18,401 nt of DNA from Candidatus Aerophobus profundus SCGC AAA252-L23 (GTDB lineage Bacteria > Aerophobota > Aerophobia > Aerophobales > Aerophobaceae): positions 1 to 18,401 of the forward strand of contig AQRW01000137.1 of NCBI GenBank assembly GCA_000402295.1. Reading direction: 5' to 3'. Of the stretch, positions 1-5,565 are shown one piece after another. The notes below the pieces were generated by a model, which was given only the letters and a program-made list of their open reading frames with translations, did not search any database and was not told where the DNA came from. A program made the translations under genes and the position numbers. How positions within the stretch are numbered: the stretch's first letter is position 1; every line of letters begins with the position of its first letter.

Positions 1-842
1 TGGCCTTCTTTTGGTTCATCATCTTCCAGGAAGAACTCTTCAAAGGAAACTTGATCAGCTTGGATGTCCTTGTTGTTGCTGAGGAAATCATTCCAGTTAA
101 CGCAAGTGATAACCTGGAGTTTATTCTCTACAATCCAGCTGAGTCTCTCGCCTGACATATAACCACCATCAACCCGGGCGATAAGGGAGGAAGGAGCAAT
201 CTTACTCCTCACATCCTCAATGATGGGAACAAAGCTTTGGCTGCAGTGCTCACGGCCTTCAGCTAATTTTTGAGAGACAATTTCATTGTTGATGAAACCA
301 ACGTTCCACTGATAGCAAGGTTTTCCTCTTCTCTTGGCGTTACGACCCCGGTTAGCTTTTTCTCTTTTCTTGCTCTCCAGAGAATGAGTGGTTTGGTCAA
401 TGTCCAGGACTACGACAGTTTGCTTCACTGCATCACCAAACTCACGCAAGATGGCCAGGTTAACCTCATCTAATTGTCTTAGATGAGGAAGGGAGAATTC
501 ACTCAAGAACTTTCTCGCATAGGTTTTATCAAAGAAGCGCTCAAGGCCAATAATCTCGGCCAGTCTTCTTTCAGTATGAAGTAGATCATCGATCTTTTCA
601 AATCGCTTGATGCCAAGTAAAATAGTGCAAATTATTCCAACGGACATATCTATTCCCGAGAAGGTGCACTTATAGCGCTTCACTTTTTTCAAGTTATTCC
701 TCTTGCGCTTAGCTGAGACAATCTTTAGCTTCTCCCGGATTCTGATAAGGTCAAGCATAAACCAGGCCAAAAGTGGAAAGGCACCATATTTAGAGAGATT
801 TTCCTCATCAAAGACCAAATGAATATCTTTAATGTGATTCAT
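1..842 (-). CDS. IS1380-like DDE transposase (partial, C-terminus off the left edge)
   Basis: The reading frame is open for 280 codons from the ATG at 842 to the window edge. It is preceded by a strong ribosome binding site, AAAGGAGG. An acidic pair in LDIDQTTHS (about residues 146-154) and ARVDGGYMSGE (about 222-232) match in style the first two catalytic acidic motifs of IS4/IS1380-type DDE transposases. The short block KPCYQWNVGF between them fits the conserved tyrosine-containing stretch of the IS1380 family. A basic segment near residues 45-58 may contact DNA. The third catalytic acid and the C-terminus are outside the window. No stop or frameshift is seen, so the gene may be functional. 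The family call is by motif style, and another IS4-clan family is possible. Confidence 0.75.
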   Translation of the reverse strand, partial: MNHIKDIHLVFDEENLSKYGAFPLLAWFMLDLIRIREKLKIVSAKRKRNNLKKVKRYKCTFSGIDMSVGIICTILLGIKRFEKIDDLLHTERRLAEIIGLERFFDKTYARKFLSEFSLPHLRQLDEVNLAILREFGDAVKQTVVVLDIDQTTHSLESKKREKANRGRNAKRRGKPCYQWNVGFINNEIVSQKLAEGREHCSQSFVPIIEDVRSKIAPSSLIARVDGGYMSGERLSWIVENKLQVITCVNWNDFLSNNKDIQADQVSFEEFFLEDDEPKEG

Positions 843-853
843 AGACCTGCCTC

Positions 854-882
854 CTTTAGGGCAGCACTATGCCTAAAGTGCT
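854..882 (-). promoter_or_regulatory. Two mutually exclusive hairpins in the transposase leader, one covering the ribosome binding site
   Basis: In the minus-strand leader, AGCACT (882-877) can pair with AGTGCT (868-863), giving a 6-bp stem with an 8-nt loop. Alternatively CTTTAGG (878-872) can pair with CCTAAAG (860-854), giving a 7-bp stem with an 11-nt loop. The second stem takes up part of the AAAGGAGG ribosome binding site. The stems share bases and cannot form together. Hairpins that limit transposase translation are known in other insertion sequences; a role here is inferred. Confidence 0.45.
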
Positions 883-889
883 ATGAATC

Positions 890-918
890 ACTGTAACATA
901 ATCTTACACTTTTGTCAA
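890..918 (-). promoter_or_regulatory. Promoter of the IS1380-like transposase
   Basis: A perfect -35 box TTGACA (918-913) is followed, after exactly 17 nt, by a -10 box TACAGT (895-890). Transcription would start near 883, right at the leader hairpins and about 40 nt before the ATG. Position and orientation fit the transposase gene. Confidence 0.7.
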
Positions 919-979
919 ATAACAAATCAGCTCTTTATCAGGACTTCACTAATACCTGTCTTCGTTAATTACTGTTAAA

Positions 980-1612
980 TTAGGCCTTAGTAAAATTCGT
1001 GATTTCCGTTAAGAGGTTTGGGTCTTTGACTCTTTGCTCCAGACACTTAATTAACCATCTGTGCTCTACTGTATCGAAGAACTTCTCAATATCCATATCC
1101 ACCACCCAGTTAACCGGTCGGTTCATTATCACTCGGTTCAGCTCGTCCAAGGCATCATGACAGCTCCGGTGCGGACGAAATCCAAAAGATACATCCAGGA
1201 AGTCAACTTCAAAGATTGCCTCAAGGATTTTCTTTAGGGCCATCTGGACAATCTTGTCCTCAACTGTGGCAATTCCCAAGGGTCTTTTCTTTCCGTTCGC
1301 CTTGGGGATATAGACCCGCCTTACTGGTTGGGGCCTATAGCGCCAGGTTTTCAATCTGGCCACCAAGCCCTTGAGGTTCTCCTCTAAGTTGGCCTCGTAC
1401 TCCTTAACCTTAACTCCATCTACTCCTGGAGCTTTATCCCGTTTAAGCTCCCAGAAGCACACCTCAAGAAAACCCACCGTGAGAAGATGAGTAAAGGAAG
1501 TGAACTTCTCCTTAGGATTTTCTTGGGCTCGTCGAGTTATGGACGACAGTTTTGTTATCACCTTTGCCCCGCCTCTGAGTGCGGAAGATGTGTCCCTCTC
1601 GTCCCCTTGCAT
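980..1612 (-). pseudogene. ltrA: Group II intron reverse transcriptase/maturase, N-terminal part, truncated by IS insertion
   Basis: About 210 codons of a LtrA-type intron-encoded protein. Visible landmarks are RDKAPGVDG (residues 58-66), YIPKANGKKRPLGI (101-114), the block around FGFRPHRSCHDAL (143-155), and motif A in DMDIEKFFDTVEH (172-184) with its catalytic aspartate. The frame ends at TAA (982-980), where CC TAA comes from the inserted IS end. The YADD motif, thumb/maturase and endonuclease domains are therefore missing and the fragment cannot be an active polymerase. I chose the ATG at 1612, which has AAGGAG 9 nt upstream; a TTG at 1621 is the alternative. The rest of the gene may lie on the far side of the IS, outside the window. 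Confidence 0.88.
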
Positions 1613-2027
1613 TACCGCCAACTCCTTCCCTCCACAGACATTACTCTGCTTCTTAGGTACTATTAGTTGGTCCGACTACCGGAGCGTGAGCATCACTCCT
1701 CACCGTTCATAGGCTTGTGAGTGATACCTCTTACCTGGGACACACTCCGGTTCTCCCGAGTTCCTCTCAAATTCCCTTTGGTATCTTGCCACGGTCTTAG
1801 ACCCCGTCGGGCTCCCCTAACCTAGCCAAAGCGGTTAGAGGAGTTCTGCCTGCTACTCTTATGACAGTATCGACCACCGAGACAATAAGTATTTCGGGGC
1901 TCTATCCCTTCACTTTCGTTGCAGCCCGATACCTCCCGCCTCCCAGCTTCATCTGGTTTGTTACCTCCCCAGACGTGGGATTTGGTACTGGACTGGTGGC
2001 TAACCTTTGTCCAGGCCAGACTTGCAC
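985..2027 (-). mobile_element. Group II intron, 5' part: RNA domains and start of its reverse transcriptase gene, cut by an IS
   Basis: The minus strand from 2027 begins GTGCAAG, close to the GUGYG-type 5' end of group II introns. Roughly 400 nt of structured non-coding sequence follow, then a LtrA-type reverse transcriptase gene, as expected for an ORF in domain IV. The boundary is supported by base pairing: the last 8 nt of the 5' exon (TCTTGCCA, 2035-2028) are perfectly complementary to TGGCAAGA inside the intron (1791-1784), about 240 nt from the 5' end, where EBS1 normally lies. Domains V-VI and the 3' splice site are not in the window because an IS enters at 984. Whether they survive beyond the left edge cannot be seen. 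Confidence 0.8.
1784..1791 (-). other. EBS1 of the group II intron
   Basis: TGGCAAGA on the minus strand is the exact complement of the 8 nt just before the intron (2035-2028). It lies about 240 nt into domain I. This is the expected exon-binding site 1 pairing, and it identifies both the splice junction and the target-recognition sequence. Confidence 0.65.
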
Positions 2028-2420
2028 TGGCAAGAACTTAAGAAGCTTTCTCGGCGCACCATAAGAGCCTTTTTCTAGAAGGATTCTCCTTACCGTTTCT
2101 CGACAAATAAAGATTTCTTCTTTTTCCTCAAGCATTTCCGTATAGTGGGAGAGGTTAAAACCCTCATATTTTCCCCGGTAAAGATAATCTATAGTATCTC
2201 TTAGCGTATCTGGTATTCGCCGGGGTGAGGATCTTCCTCTATTCCCGTGGATAAGTCCCTCCACCCCTTTTTCTTTCAAGGTGTTCTTCAGCCTAAATAT
2301 TTGCCTGGTAGATAGCTCAAGTTGTTCGGCCGCTTGACCTGCCTTCAGATATCCCTCAATGGCATCCTCAATCACGCTATATCTTGATAGTTCTTTTGTA
2401 CTCAATTGCCACCTCTCCAT
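2028..2420 (-). pseudogene. ISNCY/IS1202-like transposase, N-terminal part, split by the intron
   Basis: The ATG at 2420 follows a strong GGAGGTGA site. The 131 codons before the intron match the DNA-binding half of ISNCY/IS1202-type transposases. MERWQLSTKELSR opens the protein. A helix-turn-helix lies around residues 22-50 (GQAAEQLELSTRQIFRLK), followed by GLIHGNRGRSSPRRIP, and a second helical domain ends in RETVRRILLEKG. The catalytic integrase core (DDE) is absent because the intron enters after GAPRKLLKFLP. The frame runs on into the intron to a stop at 1902, adding 42 codons that are not part of the protein. A functional intron would restore the mRNA by splicing, but the intron is itself broken here. 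Confidence 0.8.
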
Positions 2421-2449
2421 TTTCACCTCCCCTAATCTTTCGGGAGGAT

Positions 2450-2478
2450 AGTATATCAAATTCTATGGAGGGGTGACA
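2450..2478 (-). promoter_or_regulatory. Weak promoter of the ISNCY-like transposase
   Basis: A -10 box TATACT (2455-2450) lies 17 nt downstream of a poor -35 box TGTCAC (2478-2473). The start point would be about 25 nt before the transposase ATG. The -35 box falls inside the first of the two direct repeats, so transposase binding there could repress its own promoter; that last point is inference. Confidence 0.4.
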
Positions 2479-2514
2479 TTTTCACTTTGCATACTATGAC
2501 ATTATCATTTTGCA
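2474..2514. repeat. Two direct 18-nt repeats at the ISNCY-like element end
   Basis: TGACATTTTCACTTTGCA (2474-2491) and TGACATTATCATTTTGCA (2497-2514) differ at two positions and are spaced by 23 nt, about two helical turns. They sit at the presumed element end. Such repeats typically serve as transposase binding sites; that role is inferred from place and spacing. Confidence 0.65.
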
Positions 2515-2736
2515 ACGACAGTCTTTGTTACGAGGGCTCTGGATGTGTTTCTCAAAGGTTATTTGACAGCGCAACAGGAGCTGATTGGGACAGTTGAATT
2601 TTGTGACCATATTGTGACTATAAGGTGCATAAAACCAGGATATTTGGTAGAAATAATGGGATTGGTGGAATTGCGGAATTTGGCTTCCAGAGGGGATTCT
2701 GGCCGTTAATGCAAGTTTTGCTAAATGGGCAGGATT
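2515..2736. other. Unassigned DNA between the IS end and the tRNA-Phe fragment
   Basis: I recognise no gene here. The plus strand has an open frame from about 2500 to a TAA near 2709, without a convincing start codon, ribosome binding site or family resemblance. The stretch 2650-2695 is rich in short GGAAT/GGATT-like repeats. Confidence 0.4.
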
Positions 2737-2777
2737 GGATTTTCAGTCCCGTGCTCTACCGACTGAGCTACCCCGGC
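2737..2777 (-). pseudogene. tRNA-Phe (anticodon GAA) 5' fragment
   Basis: Read on the minus strand from 2777, the sequence fits tRNA positions 1-41. It has acceptor strand GCCGGGG, then TA, a D-arm GCTC-AGTCGGTA-GAGC, and A26. The anticodon stem CGGGA leads into the loop CTGAAAA with anticodon GAA (2744-2742), followed by TCC. The 3' side of the anticodon stem should continue CG but reads AA. No variable loop, T-arm or matching acceptor 3' strand follows, so the gene is cut just after the anticodon loop. It cannot make a functional tRNA. Confidence 0.82.
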
Positions 2778-2838
2778 ACCTATTATGAAACTCTTTATTT
2801 ATGGGGATCTTTCCGGGTTCCCCACTTTTGCTGTCATT

Positions 2839-2867
2839 AATATATATAAGTTATTGATTAAAGTCAA
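2839..2867 (-). promoter_or_regulatory. Promoter-like sequence upstream of the tRNA-Phe fragment
   Basis: TTGACT (2867-2862) and TATATT (2844-2839) are 17 nt apart, a near-consensus sigma70 promoter, with a predicted start about 55 nt before the tRNA 5' end. The -35 box lies inside the last codons of the integrase remnant (DIDFNQ, stop). The promoter may therefore be an accident of the junction rather than the original tRNA promoter. Confidence 0.45.
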
Positions 2868-3012
2868 TATCCGGCCACTGAAGATTAAGTATCTCTCCTT
2901 GCCTCATTCCGGTATTCAGAGCCACCAGAACAATGGGTTTCAGGTAATCAGGACAGTTTTTTGGTAATTTCTTTATTTCTTCTTTCTCTAATCTACCATA
3001 CCTATTTCTATA
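2851..3012 (-). pseudogene. Tyrosine recombinase (integrase) fragment
   Basis: A 53-codon open stretch flanked by stops (TAA at 3015-3013 upstream, TAA at 2853-2851 downstream) encodes the start of a phage-type integrase catalytic domain. It shows YLKPIVLVALNTGMRQGEIL followed by NLQWPDIDF, which contains the first catalytic arginine of the family (TGMR). The N-terminal arm-binding domains and the C-terminal H-x-x-R and tyrosine motifs are missing, and no start codon is available. It sits next to a tRNA fragment on the same strand, as integrases often do. It is a dead relic. Confidence 0.82.
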
Positions 3013-3019
3013 TTATACC

Positions 3020-3214
3020 AGTGCCCGAAATCTCAAGAAAATGAAATAAGAGAGCAACATTTGAGTATAATTCGTGTGTTCATAAGGCTGGTAGCTATTA
3101 CTCTCCCCACCCAGGATGCTTCTTTGGTAATTATGGTCCTTTCGGCTGTCCACATAGAGCATTTTGCTGCAGGCTGGCGTTATTTACGTAAAAGTTACGT
3201 TAAGATGTGACCCT
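3020..3214. other. Unassigned spacer
   Basis: No gene recognised. A minus-strand frame of about 48 codons ends at the TAA at 3013, and a plus-strand frame of similar length overlaps it. Neither has a ribosome binding site or a recognisable family. An 8-nt palindrome TTACGTAA lies near 3183-3190. No clear terminator for the DUF2442 gene is visible. Confidence 0.3.
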
Positions 3215-3481
3215 TCATCGTTTTTCTGACTTAAGGGGAAATCGCTCTGGATGCTCTATCGATTCAAGGCCTAAATCAACATCCAAATCTGGCCAATAAA
3301 AATGACCTGGGGTTGGCTCCTCAACGTTAAGTATTTTTCCAATGGGGACATCCTTGAACCAAGGGAATCCCTCATAGGACATAAAAAGCTCTTTATCTCT
3401 TGTCAGAAGCCAAATGCCGTGATTTGAAATATTAGTGACTTCCACCTCCAAAGTGCTCTTGCCAAGCGCTCCTGAGTTCAT
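3215..3481 (-). CDS. DUF2442 family protein
   Basis: A small protein of about 88 residues that matches DUF2442 almost throughout: LEVEVTNISNHGIWLLTRDK, then LFMSYEGFPWFKDVPIGKIL, then PTPGHFYWPDLDVDLGLESI. The biochemical function of the family is unknown. The gene overlaps the 3' end of the DUF4160 gene by about 50 nt, which implies translational coupling. A GAGGAG site (3494-3489) lies 7 nt from the ATG at 3481 and 4 nt from an ATG at 3484; I prefer 3481. DUF4160 and DUF2442 genes are often found side by side, and a toxin-antitoxin-like role has been suspected, but nothing in the sequence proves it. Confidence 0.82.
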   Translation of the reverse strand: MNSGALGKSTLEVEVTNISNHGIWLLTRDKELFMSYEGFPWFKDVPIGKILNVEEPTPGHFYWPDLDVDLGLESIEHPERFPLKSEKR

Positions 3482-3680
3482 CATAATGCTCCTCAATAAT
3501 TTTTTCGACTTGCTTAAGCTGCAATCGTGATAAACGATAATTCTGAACTAATTCAATCTCTGGCTCCAGCCAAAATTTTGCTTCACCATCCCCGCAGTAC
3601 ACGTGGACATGCATTTTTGGTTCTTCACGGGAAAAGAAAAAGAACCGATAACCTTTTTCTCGAAATATCGTTGGGCTCAT
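3432..3680 (-). CDS. DUF4160 family protein
   Basis: An 82-residue protein with the DUF4160 pattern. MSPTIFREKGYRFFFFSREE is followed by MHVHVYCGDGEAKFWLEPEI, with the conserved H-V-H-V and A-K-F-W-L-E-P blocks, and then a helical tail with RLSRLQLKQVEKIIEEH. The two histidines in HVHV and nearby acidic residues could bind metal or nucleotide, but the family has no established activity. The ATG at 3680 lies 4 nt after the stop of the broken RelE gene, and the 3' end overlaps the DUF2442 gene. The three genes therefore look like one transcript from the promoter at 4287-4259. Confidence 0.82.
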   Translation of the reverse strand: MSPTIFREKGYRFFFFSREEPKMHVHVYCGDGEAKFWLEPEIELVQNYRLSRLQLKQVEKIIEEHYDELRSAWQEHFGGGSH

Positions 3681-3684
3681 TGTC

Positions 3685-3914
3685 TTACTTTTCTTTACGC
3701 ATAACGATCAAATGGTCATCTTGAATCTCGCAGATAATTCTGTAGCGCTCGAGGCGGATGCACCAAGCGGACCGCCCGGAAGGCTTGTTGTATTCTTCCG
3801 ATAGCTGAGTCTCGCTCAAGACCCGAATTGTTTCGATGAGACAGGGACTGTTCTGGAGATCGATGTTGTCAGTTGTTTCTGAGCTGACCGGAAAACCTCA
3901 ACGGCATAGCTCAT
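3685..3914 (-). pseudogene. RelE-type toxin, frameshifted and C-terminally shortened
   Basis: From the ATG at 3914 the frame reads MSYAVEVFRSAQKQLTT, a typical RelE/ParE-superfamily start. Identity to the family then moves to another frame, IDLQNSPCLIETIRVLSE, through GRSAWCIRLERYRIICEIQD and DDHLIVMRKEK, to a TAA at 3687-3685. The switch falls at about 3865, consistent with loss of one base. The usual C-terminal block, often GHR..VYR, is missing too, so the gene carries two lesions. An intact protein would be an mRNA interferase or gyrase-poisoning toxin; this copy is almost surely inactive. It lies 30 nt after the antitoxin-like gene and 4 nt before the DUF4160 gene. Confidence 0.8.
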
Positions 3915-3944
3915 CTGCCGACAGACAGGTCAGCGGAATACTAG

Positions 3945-4175
3945 TCAGCGTCCATCTCCTTGTTCGCTAAACCTTTTTTCTCTTTTCTTTATGATATTAA
4001 TTAATGATCTTAGAGCATCATTGACCGCCTTGTCACCGGGGAAAAACTCAGCAACGTCAGGATCAATCAACACTACATTCGTACCCTCAGCATATTTTTT
4101 TGCATACTTGCCCCTCACGTCTTTGCTAAAATCGTACTCTTTTAGCATATCTGGATCATTCCTCATTGTTTTCAT
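3945..4175 (-). CDS. Antitoxin-like small protein, partner of the broken RelE
   Basis: A 76-residue, charged protein starting at an ATG with AAGGATG upstream. The C-terminal half (NVVLIDPDVAEFFPGDKAVN, then a helix through LRSLINIIKK) has the strand-helix-helix pattern of ribbon-helix-helix DNA-binding antitoxins. The N-terminal half (DMLKEYDFSKDVRGKYAKKY) resembles a recurrent small protein encoded just before RelE-type toxins. In type II systems such proteins neutralise the toxin and repress their own promoter, and a consensus promoter sits just upstream. The gene looks intact although its toxin is broken. The family assignment rests on pattern and context. Confidence 0.7.
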   Translation of the reverse strand: MKTMRNDPDMLKEYDFSKDVRGKYAKKYAEGTNVVLIDPDVAEFFPGDKAVNDALRSLINIIKKREKRFSEQGDGR

Positions 4176-4258
4176 AATTCATCCTTTATTAGCATTCCAT
4201 CACCATCAAATTATTATTACTAAAGATTGATTTCTATGTTTATCGTATGGACTAAAGT

Positions 4259-4287
4259 ATTATATGGCCAAGAAACGGCTTTGTCAA
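4259..4287 (-). promoter_or_regulatory. Perfect-consensus promoter of the antitoxin/DUF4160/DUF2442 operon
   Basis: TTGACA (4287-4282), a 17-nt spacer and TATAAT (4264-4259) match the sigma70 consensus at all 12 positions. The start would be near 4252, leaving a leader of about 75 nt before the antitoxin ATG at 4175. Such a strong promoter fits an autorepressed toxin-antitoxin operon. No clear operator palindrome was identified. Confidence 0.8.
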
Positions 4288-4440
4288 AGTTTTGGACGAG
4301 ATGTCAAATGGGCTACTGGGCAAGATAAGTAGGGTGGACCCCATTGGTCGGACACTAATTCGCCAAAGCCAAGTTAGAGATTCCGGTGAAACTTACCACC
4401 TGTTCCGGTTTAACTTTGAGGTCCACTACAAGGATTATAA

Positions 4441-5553
4441 CTAAAAATCAGGTTGACCAATCGGTAATTCACGCGAAGGCTTTAGGTTAAACCACCCCAG
4501 AACACCTAAATTACGAATAGTCTCAGCAACATCATTTTCATTTAAAGGTGGTTTCCGTTTTTGTTTCCACCTCATTACTTCATTTAAAACATCTTGCTCT
4601 GTTATCTCGCCTTTTTTATTCAATTCTTTTTCAATAAATAAAACTGTCGCTACAACCTCTGCTTTATGTGTATCCAAACGTAAAAACAAATCAGCTGTTT
4701 TATCGATTAGATCATCCCATTTTTTAATATCTTCACGATATTTATCCCGAGCATTAGCATAGTTTAACCCCGGAAAAACCCTATACATGTTCCCCATTTT
4801 CTGTTCTTGAATTAATCCCGCATTTGCTAATCTCCTCTTTAAATCATTTAATTCACGACAATAAGGGCCAAAAGATCCTCTCACATAATTTAATTCTGTC
4901 GGTAAACCTAAAACAGTAGCAATATAGGCAATTTTTTGGAATATAGTACGGCCTACTGGCATATGATATTTTTGTTGTTCAATACGATAGACAATTTCAA
5001 TCAGCGCTAACCATGCAGGCTTCAATTTTTGTAATATTCTCATACTGGATCCGGCTGGTTTCAGACTGGATTCTTTCGACAAGAACTCAACCTTTAACTG
5101 CGCTGGATGAGTGCCATATGGCGCATACATCTTCACAGGAATATCCCACCTGGATACGTATTTGTAAATAAGCGGACCAACTGATTCCCAAAGCAATTGC
5201 CCATTACCACACCCGAGGGGAGGAATTGCTATAGACTCAATACCCCACTCTTTATACTTTTCAGACAAAATTTCTAACCCTTTTTTAATATCTTCAATAT
5301 GGGAAGCCGCCCGCCAATGGGTTTTTGTAGGAAAATTTATTATTTGGGGAGAAAACATTCCACCTTTAAATAAATATGGTATTCCTGGCTTAATATTTTT
5401 CCGTTCACAACGGACAGCATAATCCTTAAACATATCAGGAAAACGTTTTTTAAACTCTGCAGCAATTCCCTTTCCCATTATCCCAACACAATTGACTGTA
5501 TTGACAAGCGTTTGTGTTTCTGAATTAAAAATATCACCAATTAAAATTTTCAT
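4441..5553 (-). CDS. darG: DarG-like macrodomain antitoxin (DNA ADP-ribosylglycohydrolase)
   Basis: DarG removes ADP-ribose from DNA and neutralises DarT. Residues 1-160 form a macrodomain: GDIFNSETQTLVNTVNCVG (6-24) with the conserved GD and N residues, MGKGIAAEFKKRFP (26-39), NFPTKTHWR (73-81) with the lysine placed like the catalytic lysine of characterised DarG proteins, and the PLGCGNGQL loop (112-120). Residues about 173-370 are a helical, winged-helix-like C-terminal half (IFQKIAYIATVLGLP, then FGPYCRELNDLKRRLANAGL). In DarG the C-terminal part helps bind and block DarT. The gene begins 12 nt after darT stops, so the pair is an operon. The toxin-first order is usual for DarTG. The length of 370 residues is typical of full-length DarG. 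Confidence 0.9.
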   Translation of the reverse strand: MKILIGDIFNSETQTLVNTVNCVGIMGKGIAAEFKKRFPDMFKDYAVRCERKNIKPGIPYLFKGGMFSPQIINFPTKTHWRAASHIEDIKKGLEILSEKYKEWGIESIAIPPLGCGNGQLLWESVGPLIYKYVSRWDIPVKMYAPYGTHPAQLKVEFLSKESSLKPAGSSMRILQKLKPAWLALIEIVYRIEQQKYHMPVGRTIFQKIAYIATVLGLPTELNYVRGSFGPYCRELNDLKRRLANAGLIQEQKMGNMYRVFPGLNYANARDKYREDIKKWDDLIDKTADLFLRLDTHKAEVVATVLFIEKELNKKGEITEQDVLNEVMRWKQKRKPPLNENDVAETIRNLGVLGWFNLKPSRELPIGQPDF

Positions 5554-5565
5554 AATAATCTCGCT

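Larger units (their letters stand above)
1..984 (-). mobile_element. IS1380-like insertion sequence, right part only (left end outside window)
   Basis: This is one end of an insertion sequence plus most of its transposase gene. The end is placed at 984 because the interrupted reverse transcriptase frame stops matching its family there. The minus strand then begins CCTAATTT, similar in style to known IS1380-family ends that start with CCTA. The 142 nt between this end and the transposase ATG hold a good promoter and a hairpin pair. The opposite inverted repeat and any target duplication lie left of the window, so the boundary is inferred from one side only. Confidence 0.7.
2028..2514 (-). mobile_element. 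ISNCY/IS1202-like insertion sequence, 5' part, interrupted by a group II intron
   Basis: This stretch holds the upstream end of an insertion sequence and the N-terminal part of its transposase gene. The end carries two near-identical 18-nt direct repeats (2474-2514) close to the transposase promoter. The element is split at 2028/2027 by the group II intron. Its remaining part should lie beyond the intron, outside the window. The outer limit near 2514 is an estimate from the end of the repeats. Confidence 0.65.

Noticed and set aside
1902..2027. C-terminal 42 codons of the ISNCY-like frame
   Set aside because: They are read from the 5' end of the group II intron, not from the transposase.
2500..2709. 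Plus-strand open frame of about 70 codons next to the ISNCY end
   Set aside because: No start codon with a ribosome binding site and no recognisable family.
2700..2777. A complete functional tRNA-Phe
   Set aside because: Only positions 1-41 match; the anticodon stem does not close and there is no T-arm or 3' acceptor strand.
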